Assembly (NCBI GenBank): GCA_029866005.1 | Contig: JARXAE010000002.1 | Coordinates: 62,001-126,000, forward strand | From: Fimbriimonas sp. | GTDB lineage: Bacteria > Armatimonadota > Fimbriimonadia > Fimbriimonadales > Fimbriimonadaceae | DNA: 64,000 nucleotides | Direction: 5' to 3' | In this document: positions 8,314 to 16,252 of the stretch, piece by piece | How positions within the stretch are numbered: position 1 is the first letter of the stretch | Layout: every line of letters begins with the position of its first letter | The notes under the pieces: model-generated | What the model saw: only the letters and a program-made list of their open reading frames with translations | Told to the model about the DNA's origin: nothing | Database searches by the model: none | Position numbers and translations under genes: made by a program

Positions 8314-8352
8314 GGCTTACCGTAGCTCCCATCCGGGGGCTAGTGGTAAGCC
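8314..8352. repeat. Strong hairpin across the 3' end of the MocA-type gene
   Basis: GGCTTACC pairs with GGTAAGCC, and inside it TAGCTCCC pairs with GGGGGCTA through one G-U, around an ATCC loop. It overlaps the last codons and stop (8340-8342) of the minus-strand oxidoreductase and follows the convergent plus-strand gene. No T-run follows on either side, so it is not a classic terminator. Confidence 0.55.
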
Positions 8353-9350
8353 GCATTTGCAATCGGCACCCGTTCGCCGCGTTTGGTGCTTTCGATTGCG
8401 CTTAAGACCATTGCGAGGGATTTGATGTTGTCGTGGCATTCGCCTTTGGGAGTTCCGCCTGTTTCGAGGGCCCAGAGGAATTCGCGAAGGGAGCCGGCGA
8501 TGCCGCCGGGTTCTTCGACCAGTTCGGCCGTGAGATGGCGGACGGGACGGTGAAAGCCTTCGTGGCCTTCGATTAGTTCAGATTCGATGGCACTGTGTCC
8601 GTCCCATTTAGCCGTTCCGTTCGGACCAACAGCGCGCCATTCGCCTTCCCAACTTGTGTGGAGGCCGTCGGCGCACCAGGAGCCTCGGTAGTTAAACTTT
8701 GCGCCGCCTTCCATTTCGAAGAGGCAGGTTGCCGAGGAGCCGTGTTTGTACCAAGACCAGTTCGGGTTGAACTCCTCGGCGTAGACGCTGACCGGGTCGA
8801 GGCCGGAGATGTGGCGGGCTTGGTCGAAGGTGTGGATCGCCATGTCGAGGATGAGGACGTTTTGCATTTCGTCGCGAAATCCGCCGAAGTGGGCACCGAT
8901 GTAGAAGTCGGCGTTGAGGATTCCGACGCCGCCGAGCTGATCGACGAGGGACTTGAAGGCGGATTGCCGGCCGTCGTAGCGGCGACTTTGGGAAACCATA
9001 TAGAGCTTTCCTGCATCTTCGGAGGCTTTGACCATCCTTCGCGCGCTTTGCATCGAGATGGTCATGGGCTTCTCGCCGAGGACGGGGAGTCCGGCGGCGA
9101 GGGCTTCGAGCGTGACGGCTTCGTGGGCTTCGGGAATGGTGACATCGATCACGAAGTCGGCGCCTTCTTTCAGGGCAACGCTTAGGGTTTCAAAGGTTGG
9201 GACTTGGAGGTTGAGTTCTTCGGCCGAGCGGGCGGCTTGGCCGGGCATGACGTCGACCCAGGCGGCGATTTCGACTCCGCCATGCTCGGTGAGGTTCTTC
9301 GCCCAAGTGCGTCCCATTCCGCCAGCGCCCACCAAAATCGCCCTTCTCAT
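8340..9350 (-). CDS. Gfo/Idh/MocA-family NAD(P)-dependent oxidoreductase
   Basis: A sugar-type dehydrogenase of the Gfo/Idh/MocA family, 336 residues. The N-terminus is the Rossmann motif ILVGAGGMGRTWAKNL, and the family motif GEKPMTIS follows near residue 95. The C-terminal half has the usual mixed-sheet pattern with AIHTFDQARHISG in the active-site helix. I chose the ATG at 9350 because the Rossmann strand begins there; upstream codons would run into the divergent gene's promoter. A TACACT -10 box lies eight bases upstream. The substrate cannot be told from sequence. Confidence 0.88.
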   Translation of the reverse strand: MRRAILVGAGGMGRTWAKNLTEHGGVEIAAWVDVMPGQAARSAEELNLQVPTFETLSVALKEGADFVIDVTIPEAHEAVTLEALAAGLPVLGEKPMTISMQSARRMVKASEDAGKLYMVSQSRRYDGRQSAFKSLVDQLGGVGILNADFYIGAHFGGFRDEMQNVLILDMAIHTFDQARHISGLDPVSVYAEEFNPNWSWYKHGSSATCLFEMEGGAKFNYRGSWCADGLHTSWEGEWRAVGPNGTAKWDGHSAIESELIEGHEGFHRPVRHLTAELVEEPGGIAGSLREFLWALETGGTPKGECHDNIKSLAMVLSAIESTKRGERVPIANAAYH

Positions 9351-9358
9351 CAGTTCAG

Positions 9359-9368
9359 AGTGTAACCT
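9359..9368. promoter_or_regulatory. Overlapping divergent -10 boxes
   Basis: Minus-strand TACACT (9359-9364) and plus-strand TAACCT (9363-9368) share the two bases TA. They lie eight and seven bases from the two divergent start codons (9350 and 9376). One open complex could not serve both genes at once. Confidence 0.45.
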
Positions 9369-9375
9369 AGAGACC

Positions 9376-10398
9376 ATGCTCATCGCCGACCTTAGAAGCG
9401 ACACCGTCACCCGCCCAACCCCCGAGATGTTTGAGGCAATGCAGTCGGCAGCCCTGGGAGATGACGTGTTAGGCGATGATCCGACTGTCATTGAACTAGA
9501 GCAGCTTGCGGCGAAAATGGTCGGGAAAGAAGCGGCAGTCTTTGTTCCCAGCGGGACGATGGGGAACCAGATGGCGATTGCCACGCACACCAAGCCGGGG
9601 GATGCGATCATCGTTGAGGAAGAGGCACATGTGATCTACTATGAGGTCGGTGCTCCTGCAGTTTTCGCGAATGTTCTGACTTGGACACTGCCTTCAGATC
9701 GGGGCGTCATGGATCCTTCGGAGATTCGAAGAAGGATGACAAAACGGAATATCCACACTCCGGGGACGACGCTGATTTGCATTGAGGACACCCACAACCG
9801 GGCGGGCGGAACGGTAATTCCTCTTGATGTTTTGGCTGAGTATCGCAAGGTCGCGAATGAGTTTGGGATCAAGATTCACGTGGATGGAGCGCGAATCTTT
9901 AATGCGGCGGTGGCGCAAGGCGTTCACGTTTCGGAGATTACGAAGCATGTGGATACGGTGAATTTCTGCTTATCGAAGGGGCTTCGGGCTCCGGTAGGGT
10001 CAATTTTGGCGGGGTCCGCGGAGTTTATTGACGCGGCTCGTTTCTGGCGGAAACGGCTGGGCGGTGGCATGCGACAGGCGGGGATTCTGGCCGCTTGTGG
10101 TTTGGTCTCGCTGACCAAGATGGTGGATCGACTGGTTGAAGATCATGCCCGTGCGCGGGTTCTAGCGACAGAGTTGGGCTCGTTGCCGGGGATTTCCTGC
10201 GATCCCGACGCGAATCCAACGAACTTGGTAATGCTGAACACCGAGAAGCCGGCGGCAGAGTGGGCGGTCGCACTCCATGAGAAAGGAGTCTGGTCGATGC
10301 CGGCTGCGTCGCATCGGTTACGCTTGGTGACTCATGCCGACTTCACCGACGAGCATCTGGAGTTCGCCCTCGGCGTGTTTCGGTCGGTAGCGATTTGA
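9376..10398 (+). CDS. ltaE: Low-specificity L-threonine aldolase
   Basis: PLP-dependent cleavage of L-threonine or L-allo-threonine to glycine and acetaldehyde. It has 340 residues, the family length. Evidence: opening motif IADLRSDTVTRPTPEM, then GDDVLGDDP, the GTMGNQMAI phosphate-binding segment, the HVDGARIFNAAVA block with the cofactor Asp, and Lys201 in FCLSKGLRAPVGS as Schiff-base lysine. It is divergent from the MocA-type gene, with overlapping -10 boxes. No ribosome site precedes the ATG. Confidence 0.93.
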   Translation: MLIADLRSDTVTRPTPEMFEAMQSAALGDDVLGDDPTVIELEQLAAKMVGKEAAVFVPSGTMGNQMAIATHTKPGDAIIVEEEAHVIYYEVGAPAVFANVLTWTLPSDRGVMDPSEIRRRMTKRNIHTPGTTLICIEDTHNRAGGTVIPLDVLAEYRKVANEFGIKIHVDGARIFNAAVAQGVHVSEITKHVDTVNFCLSKGLRAPVGSILAGSAEFIDAARFWRKRLGGGMRQAGILAACGLVSLTKMVDRLVEDHARARVLATELGSLPGISCDPDANPTNLVMLNTEKPAAEWAVALHEKGVWSMPAASHRLRLVTHADFTDEHLEFALGVFRSVAI

Positions 10399-10400
10399 TA

Positions 10401-10985
10401 CTACTTGGGACTTGGCTTGTAGAAACCCTTAGCTCCCAAATGCAATGCTCGAACGTGCGTGTCAAGAAACAGTACAACAAAGGCCTCGCCGTGGGGTGAC
10501 TTGATGAGGGTTTGCTTTTTCTCCACTCCGATGCTCCTAATCGGATCGCGCAAATACACAACACTTTGCGGTGCCTCGATCTTCGACAAGTCTATTACTC
10601 GCTTCCTCGGAATAAACGATTTGATCAGATCTCTGTCATGCTCGTAACCGAGCGGTCCTGAGCCTTCGACCTGTGGAAGCCTGACGGCGTGAACATCGGC
10701 TTTATCCTCGTTGCAAATGAATGCCTCTTTCCTGATGGGAGACGACGAGTACTGCCTTATTGCCGAAATGAACTTGGAGCCGGCTGCAGCGTCGTCATCA
10801 AACGTGTAGTGGATAGGAAGTTGCTCATCATGATCGGTTGCGTACAGAGAGACATTTGTTCCGATGCGCTTCAACTGGCTCAGACAGGCCATTCGAGGCG
10901 AACCACAGGCACAGACTGGCCAAAGAAATGCACCTAAAAGGATGAAGCCGAGCGCAGCGGTACCTATCAAAGCAAAGCGTGTCAT
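10401..10985 (-). CDS. Prepilin-like secreted protein (DUF1559-like)
   Basis: A 194-residue protein with an N-terminal membrane segment (residues 4-23). Then follows ACLSQLKRIGTNVSLYATDH, the pattern seen after the pilin helix in DUF1559/H-X9-DG pseudopilins of Planctomycetes and Armatimonadota. A C-terminal VLFLDTHVRALH fits the second half of that motif. No clear prepilin peptidase site is visible, so it may be an anchored relative. A GGAG ribosome site five bases before the ATG at 10985 fixes the start. It is convergent with the aldolase gene, two bases apart. Confidence 0.6.
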   Translation of the reverse strand: MTRFALIGTAALGFILLGAFLWPVCACGSPRMACLSQLKRIGTNVSLYATDHDEQLPIHYTFDDDAAAGSKFISAIRQYSSSPIRKEAFICNEDKADVHAVRLPQVEGSGPLGYEHDRDLIKSFIPRKRVIDLSKIEAPQSVVYLRDPIRSIGVEKKQTLIKSPHGEAFVVLFLDTHVRALHLGAKGFYKPSPK

Positions 10986-11059
10986 TCTCCTTTCCTTTGA
11001 GCATTGTAACTCAGTTTGCAATCAATCGAAATGCGTTAGTTAAGCTCGTGGTATTCAGC

Positions 11060-11083
11060 GCGGAACCAAGTCTCCGCAGTCCA
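11060..11083 (+). repeat. Dispersed hairpin repeat, degenerate copy 3
   Basis: It matches the 6185-6210 element at about 21 of 24 positions, including the GCGGAA...TCCGC arms and TCCA tail. It lies in the short gap upstream of cinA, 5 kb from the first two copies, so the family is dispersed. Confidence 0.55.
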
Positions 11084-11096
11084 TACTAAGTTTTGT

Positions 11097-12326
11097 ATGA
11101 ACGCCGAGATCGTCGCCGTAGGGACTGAGCTTTTGTTGGGGCAGATTACGGACACGCATTCGGCGACGATGGCGCGGATATTGGCGGAGTGCGGGATCGG
11201 ATGTCGGCACCGGCAGACGGTGGGCGATAACCTCGATCGGATCGTTGAGGTCCTTCGGCAAGCTTTGAGCCGAGCGGACGTGGTGGTCTGCATCGGTGGG
11301 CTCGGACCGACTGCGGATGACTTGACTCGTGATGCGATTGCGTTGGCTTTGGATGACTCTTTGGAGACAGTTCCGGAGGTTGAGGAACGGCTTCGACGGT
11401 GGTTTGCTTCGAGGAACTACACCTGGGTCGAGTCGAATGCGCGGCAGGCGCAGAAGCCTACATGCGCTGAGCTGATTCCGAACCCGAACGGCACGGCCCC
11501 GGGGCTGGTTGCGCGGAAGAACGGCAAGACCCTCTTTGCCCTTCCTGGACCACGAGGGGAGTTTGATCCGATGGCGTACGACGCAGTGAAGCCGATCCTG
11601 GAGACCCTGGGCGGCGGGGTCGTGATCCACTCGCGGGTTTTGCGGATAACAGGGATTGGCGAGAGCGCGGTTGAAGAGCGGATCAAGCACTTGATGGAGT
11701 CGGAGAATCCGACAGTTGCACCATACGCTCAGCCGAGCGAGGTGCATCTTCGGCTGACGGCTAGGGCGGTTGACCTTTCGTCGGCGGAAGCGTTGCTGGA
11801 TCCGGTCGAGGCAGCAATCCGGGCGGAGCTAGGGTCGGCGGTTTATGGGCTGAACAAGACGACGTTGGAGGAGGCAGTAATCAACTTGCTGATTGAGCGG
11901 GGCGAGACGGTAAGCACGGCGGAGTCCATGACAGGAGGCGGACTTGGCTCGCGGCTGACCATGGTATGTGGGGCGAGCTCGGCTTACCTTGGAGGCGTTG
12001 TAACCTACACAGCTGCAGCCAAGGCTTCGCTACTCGAAGGCGTGACAGGGGCTCTTGCGGAGCACGGTCCGGTGTCAGCAGAGACCGCTGCTGCCATGTC
12101 AGAGTCCGTGAGAAGCCGATTGAGTTCAACGTATTCCGTCGCCATCACGGGAAATGCCGGACCCACCTCGGACGTCGGCGGGAAGCCAGTCGGGCTTGTG
12201 TATATCGCCATTTCCTCACCCGCCGGTACCAGCATTGAAGAGTGCAAGTTCCGAGGAATTCGGGAGGATATTCGGGCTCGGGCTGAGCAGACGGCGTTAC
12301 GGCTGCTGCGCGAGAAACTCCTCTAG
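11097..12326 (+). CDS. cinA: CinA-family protein (MoCF-like domain plus NMN deamidase domain)
   Basis: Two-domain CinA, 409 residues. Residues 1-170 are the molybdopterin-binding-like (COG1058) domain, opening with AEIVAVGTELLLGQITDTHS and containing GGLGPTADDLTRDA. Residues 255-405 are the PncC-type nicotinamide-mononucleotide deamidase, with STAESMTGGGLGSRLT and ITGNAGPTSDVGGKPVG. Known roles are pyridine-nucleotide salvage and, in some species, a link to competence. The ATG at 11097 is the natural domain start; the hairpin repeat lies just upstream. Confidence 0.92.
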   Translation: MNAEIVAVGTELLLGQITDTHSATMARILAECGIGCRHRQTVGDNLDRIVEVLRQALSRADVVVCIGGLGPTADDLTRDAIALALDDSLETVPEVEERLRRWFASRNYTWVESNARQAQKPTCAELIPNPNGTAPGLVARKNGKTLFALPGPRGEFDPMAYDAVKPILETLGGGVVIHSRVLRITGIGESAVEERIKHLMESENPTVAPYAQPSEVHLRLTARAVDLSSAEALLDPVEAAIRAELGSAVYGLNKTTLEEAVINLLIERGETVSTAESMTGGGLGSRLTMVCGASSAYLGGVVTYTAAAKASLLEGVTGALAEHGPVSAETAAAMSESVRSRLSSTYSVAITGNAGPTSDVGGKPVGLVYIAISSPAGTSIEECKFRGIREDIRARAEQTALRLLREKLL

Positions 12327-12379
12327 CTCCCTCGGGACGTTTCAAACGATTGACCAAATCTTCACGAACGCGAACAAGA

Positions 12380-12385
12380 TAAACT
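12380..12385 (+). promoter_or_regulatory. -10 box of the TIM-barrel isomerase gene
   Basis: TAAACT six bases before the ATG at 12392. No -35 at standard spacing and no room for a ribosome site. Confidence 0.45.
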
Positions 12386-12391
12386 CGGCGC

Positions 12392-13249
12392 ATGTTGCTC
12401 AAAGGCATTAACTACTGGTCGTTCCCGGGTTCGTTTGAGGATAAAGTTGATCCGTTCGACGCGATCAAACTTGCAAAGGAGCATCGGTATGAGGCTCTGG
12501 AACTTTGCATCGGAGAACCAGGCACGCAATTCGGGACCGATGCGACGGAGGCGAAGTGCAAGAGTTTGTTGGATGCGGCTAAGAACGAAGGCATTCAGCT
12601 GAAGACCACGGCGAGCGGACTGTATTGGGGGCGGTCGCTGGGCGATCAAGATCCCAAGGTTCGGCAAGCGGCTTCAGATGATTTGGAGAAGATGCTACAG
12701 ATCAGTAGCTGGTTGGGGGCGAAGGTTCATCTGACGATTCCCGCCGCAGTTGATGTGTTCTTTCTTCCTGATCGCCCAGTTCAGAACTACGAGGACTGCC
12801 TCAAGTGGGGTGCCGAAGGAATGGCGACACTGCTGCCTCACGCCGAAGCGTGCGGAGTAACGATGGGGATCGAGAATGTCTGGAACAAGATGCTCATCAC
12901 GATTGGCGAGATGAAGGCATTTATCGACCAGTTCAATTCGCCGTTTGTTGGGTGCCTTTTCGATGTGGGCAACATCCTTCCATTCGGCTACCCGGAGATG
13001 TGGATTCGGGCGCTGGAACATCGGATTGTGGCAGTTCACGTTAAAGACTTCAAACGAGCGGTTGGCACAGCCGAGGGATTCTGCGATCTGTGCGAAGGGG
13101 ATGTGAACTTTGACGAGGTCGTGAAGGCGTTGGGCGAGATTGGATTCGATGGAGCGCTCGTCGCCGAGATGATCCCCCACTACCCGCGCTATCCAATGGT
13201 TCGAGTCGCGAATACAAGTAATGCCTTAGATGCGATTTTGGGTCGCTAG
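12392..13249 (+). CDS. Sugar phosphate isomerase/epimerase (xylose isomerase-like TIM barrel)
   Basis: A 285-residue TIM-barrel protein of the AP endonuclease 2/xylose isomerase-like family. Probable metal ligands lie in strand ends: Glu in MGIENVWNK, Asp in CLFDVGN, His in VAVHVKD and Glu in LVAEMIPHY. The opening KGINYWSFPG and EALELCIGEPG are typical of epimerases acting on keto-sugars or inositol derivatives. Next to a separate MocA-type gene 3 kb away, a role in sugar or polyol breakdown is plausible but unproven. The start is supported by a -10 box directly upstream. Confidence 0.85.
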   Translation: MLLKGINYWSFPGSFEDKVDPFDAIKLAKEHRYEALELCIGEPGTQFGTDATEAKCKSLLDAAKNEGIQLKTTASGLYWGRSLGDQDPKVRQAASDDLEKMLQISSWLGAKVHLTIPAAVDVFFLPDRPVQNYEDCLKWGAEGMATLLPHAEACGVTMGIENVWNKMLITIGEMKAFIDQFNSPFVGCLFDVGNILPFGYPEMWIRALEHRIVAVHVKDFKRAVGTAEGFCDLCEGDVNFDEVVKALGEIGFDGALVAEMIPHYPRYPMVRVANTSNALDAILGR

Positions 13250-13300
13250 GATTCGAATTGACCGAAGCCTTGGGCAGTTGACCAACGTCAGATTGAAACA

Positions 13301-14182
13301 ATGCTAACCGCAATCCTTTTTCCCCCGGCGACTCAGTCAGTGCTGGCCAGTCAGGACCGGCTGGCTGTCGTCGCTCGATTCTACAAACCTGGCAAAGCGA
13401 AGAGCCGGTTTGAGCTCTACCTCGACGGAGAGTTTGGTGGGCGGAAAAGGCAGCTAACAATGCCCAAGGAGCCAAATCGAGCCGTCTGGGTCAGTTCTTC
13501 ATCGCTGTTAGTTCAGACGGACCTGGGCTGGTACCTAGGTGACGTAAAATCCTGGAAGCCAAAGCTACTCAAGGACACCGGGGATTACAACGTCGTCGAA
13601 TCGAAATACAGATCTTGGAAGCCCGGTGAGCCCGAGTTTTCGATTGACGAGCAGCCCGGTCACTTCGTGTTTGATCTTAAGTCATCGAAGTTCAAAACTC
13701 TGGCTAACCCAAAGAACCAGGATGTGCCCTTGGCAGAAGAGGGACCGACGGAGATTGATGAGCCAAACGGGGGCAAGCTAAGCGTTGAGCCATTCCAGTT
13801 CTTCAGCTACAAAATCGGTGAAAAACAGGTCGAGGCAGAATACGAGTTCCAACGTGCGTGGCGCAACAAGGAGCGGCTTTTCGTCATGACCGGAACCCAT
13901 AGTTCCACCTCGGGTTCGGTCAATTCACTGATCTTGTTTGAGAAGGGTAATGAGCCTCGCATTGTCGTTAGAGAGGCGAACAATATTGATTTTCACGAGT
14001 CTCGTGGATACTACGCGTATTGTACGCCCCGAACCACTTCGCCGCTTGACTCCAAAAATCCTAAATCGATCCAAGTCTGGTCGAGTGAGTTAATCGTCGG
14101 TAACTGGCTCTCACGAACCGTTCCGATGCGGCGTTTGTATTCCGGTGCGGTTCATGTTTCGAGTGTTTCGATTCGGCCCTGA
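13301..14182 (+). CDS. Secreted protein of unknown function, tandem paralogue A
   Basis: A 293-residue protein I cannot name. A short hydrophobic N-terminus suggests export. It is homologous to the next gene along its length: both share RFYK-x-G-x-A-x-S-x-x-ELYL, a K/RRQL-x-M segment, VQT-x-x-G-x-Y-x-G-x-VK and WKP near residues 25-90, and end in S-I-R-P or A-I-R-P. The RRQL segment after a strand resembles one TolB/PD40 propeller blade, but no repeat series follows, so a propeller is uncertain. The pair probably arose by duplication. Confidence 0.7.
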   Translation: MLTAILFPPATQSVLASQDRLAVVARFYKPGKAKSRFELYLDGEFGGRKRQLTMPKEPNRAVWVSSSSLLVQTDLGWYLGDVKSWKPKLLKDTGDYNVVESKYRSWKPGEPEFSIDEQPGHFVFDLKSSKFKTLANPKNQDVPLAEEGPTEIDEPNGGKLSVEPFQFFSYKIGEKQVEAEYEFQRAWRNKERLFVMTGTHSSTSGSVNSLILFEKGNEPRIVVREANNIDFHESRGYYAYCTPRTTSPLDSKNPKSIQVWSSELIVGNWLSRTVPMRRLYSGAVHVSSVSIRP

Positions 14183-14230
14183 GATTCTTTCTCTGAAACG
14201 ATTGAACCAGAAGTTCCGTCTGAAAGGCAG

Positions 14231-15097
14231 ATGATTTCAGCACTCGTTCTCGTCGCAGCTGCACAGCCGGACTCTCTCGCCTTTGTCTCAAGGTTCTACA
14301 AACAAGGCACGGCGTCTAGCAAGCTTGAACTCTATTTGAGTGCCTTGGATGGAACTAAGCGTCGCCAACTCAGAATGGAGCAGGATCCGGTCCGGGTTGC
14401 CTGGCTTGGAAAAGACCGTCTGGCAGTGCAAACCCAAGTCGGGGTTTACGTTGGTTCGGTTAAAGCATGGAAACCGCAGTTGATCGAGGCGACCGCGTAC
14501 TACGAACTATCAAATGCTCAAGATCGAATTACTGCACCCGGCACCCTTCAGCTTTCGAAGTACGAGGATGGCGAAGGCGCAGTGCTGAACCCAAAAACGA
14601 TGCAGCTTCAGCCCGTTGACTTTTCCAAAACTCCAAAGTTTCTTGACTGGAAAGACGACAAGTACACCACTACTGAGCCGGACGGAAAACCCCTGGTTCT
14701 GGAAAGCGGCAAACAGATCAAGGTGGGCGGGATGGATGCGGCGGACAAGAGAGAGTTTCTTTTCCGCCGAGGCTGGCACTCCACGTCAGGTGTAAAGCGA
14801 CTATTCTTGCTCGCGACAAAGGCCGAACAACAAACGAACGGTGACTTGAAGTCGATGTTGATCTTGGAAGCCAAGAAGAAGCCAAAAGTTCTCTTCGGCC
14901 ATGTGATCGACTTTGACTTTTGGGAGAGCCGTTCAACCTTTGCTTATTGCACGAAAGAAGTCGAAACCAAGCTTAACTCCCGCCGTTCGAGCACGGTGAC
15001 AACTAACGAGCTGCACATCGGCGACTGGATCAAGGGAACAGATCGCAAGGTGTTCTCGGGCCCTGTCCGCACCATCAGTGCGGCGATTCGGCCTTAG
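14231..15097 (+). CDS. Secreted protein of unknown function, tandem paralogue B
   Basis: A 288-residue paralogue of the preceding gene, 48 bases downstream. N-terminal ISALVLVAAAQ looks like a short signal peptide. Shared blocks include RFYKQGTASSKLELYL, RRQLRM, LAVQTQVGVYVGSVKAWKP and the final AAIRP. The middle regions differ more than the ends. An AAAGG ribosome site precedes the ATG. Its 3' end overlaps the convergent PIG-L gene by 23 bases. Function unknown; co-expression with paralogue A is likely. Confidence 0.7.
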   Translation: MISALVLVAAAQPDSLAFVSRFYKQGTASSKLELYLSALDGTKRRQLRMEQDPVRVAWLGKDRLAVQTQVGVYVGSVKAWKPQLIEATAYYELSNAQDRITAPGTLQLSKYEDGEGAVLNPKTMQLQPVDFSKTPKFLDWKDDKYTTTEPDGKPLVLESGKQIKVGGMDAADKREFLFRRGWHSTSGVKRLFLLATKAEQQTNGDLKSMLILEAKKKPKVLFGHVIDFDFWESRSTFAYCTKEVETKLNSRRSSTVTTNELHIGDWIKGTDRKVFSGPVRTISAAIRP

Positions 15098-15815
15098 TAA
15101 GGGCAGCGATCCACCGCTCCCACTGGGGAGTTTGCTCCACTTTTCGAGCGAGTCGCTCGGGATGATTTGGGGTCCGAAAGTCTCGGTGCACCTGTTTGCG
15201 GAACAGCTCACGTTTCCGCAGCTTCGCGGGTTGTAAAAGGAGCGTTGAGACGACCTCGAACAAAAGTAGGACTTGCCAGATGTTTTGGCTGCGGAACTGC
15301 TTCGCGAAATCGAGTTTGAATCGTTGTTCGACTTTGTCGAGGACAATCATTTCTTGGTTTCTTGAATCTGAGAACTGGTTGATTCTCTGGATGTTCGGAC
15401 GGATATAAGTGTGATAGAACGGAACTTCGATCACCGTTCCGCCAAACGTCTGGTTGACAAGCCAGTTCGTAGCATCGTGGTCCAAGTGACCCTGCTCGAA
15501 AGCTCCGCAGACGACGAAATCAGGCTTGGCATGGTTCATCATCGCACGAAAACTGGGAAGCAGATCGATAAGCTCTTCGCACGTTGAGCCATCGGTGGAA
15601 TTGTGGTGGTAGAGATTGTCTTCGCCGACGCCTATCAGCGCGGCGGCGGCAACGCCCTCTTTGAGGCGGAACTCGGGCGAGTGTGTCCAGCTGATTCGCA
15701 CTTCATGACCAGCTTGCACGAGGCGGCGCATGGTGGCGCAAACCGAGATTTCGTCGTCGGGATGCGTCATGCAAAAGAGCCACCTGCGCGGCGCGTTGAA
15801 ATCAATGAGACTCAT
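15075..15815 (-). CDS. PIG-L/LmbE-family deacetylase
   Basis: A zinc-dependent N-acetyl-sugar deacetylase family protein, 246 residues. The metal motif is THPDDE at residues 17-22, with the matching EQGHLDHDAT near residue 113 providing further His/Asp residues. It is the last gene of the envelope operon and overlaps rfaE2 by four bases (ATGA), so a deacetylation step on a surface glycan or lipid A sugar is a reasonable inference. Free-standing homologues also act on mycothiol- and bacillithiol-type substrates, which is the main alternative. Confidence 0.85.
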   Translation of the reverse strand: MSLIDFNAPRRWLFCMTHPDDEISVCATMRRLVQAGHEVRISWTHSPEFRLKEGVAAAALIGVGEDNLYHHNSTDGSTCEELIDLLPSFRAMMNHAKPDFVVCGAFEQGHLDHDATNWLVNQTFGGTVIEVPFYHTYIRPNIQRINQFSDSRNQEMIVLDKVEQRFKLDFAKQFRSQNIWQVLLLFEVVSTLLLQPAKLRKRELFRKQVHRDFRTPNHPERLARKVEQTPQWERWIAALTKAESPH

Positions 15816-16252
15816 TTCTGACTTCGCTCGATAATGCTCGTGGTTGAGCGACCTTCAAGAGTGGGCATGATGACGACCCTACCGCCATAGCTCCTGACAA
15901 TCTTGGCCTCGGGGAGCGAATCTTCGGTGTAATCCCCGCCTTTTACATGAATATCAGGCTTGATAAGGCTTATGATCTCCTCGGGGGTCTGCTCGCCGAA
16001 TGGGACTGCGCAATCGACGCATCGGAGTGCGGAGATCACTCTGAGGCGATCCTCCAAGGCATTCACTGGGCGAGTTTCGCCCTTTAGACGACGTACCGTT
16101 TCGTCAGTGTTGAGGGCAACCACAAGGTAGTCACCTAGGGTTCGAGCCTTCTCAAGGTAGTCGACATGGCCCGCATGAAGAATGTCGAAAACTCCGTTAG
16201 TGAAAACCACTGTTTTCCCTTCTCGGACTTGCTCGAGTTCCGCGAGCGTCAT
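15812..16252 (-). CDS. rfaE2: D-glycero-beta-D-manno-heptose 1-phosphate adenylyltransferase
   Basis: Makes ADP-heptose, the donor for LPS inner-core heptose. The 146 residues correspond to the C-terminal half of HldE as a free-standing enzyme. The nucleotidyltransferase motif NGVFDILHAGHVDYL covers residues 19-33 (HAGH 26-29), and the C-terminal GRSTTSIIERS-like segment is the second conserved site. The ATG at 16252 overlaps the heptosyltransferase stop (ATGA), which decides the start. The partner kinase (HldE N-terminal half) is not in the window. Confidence 0.92.
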   Translation of the reverse strand: MTLAELEQVREGKTVVFTNGVFDILHAGHVDYLEKARTLGDYLVVALNTDETVRRLKGETRPVNALEDRLRVISALRCVDCAVPFGEQTPEEIISLIKPDIHVKGGDYTEDSLPEAKIVRSYGGRVVIMPTLEGRSTTSIIERSQK

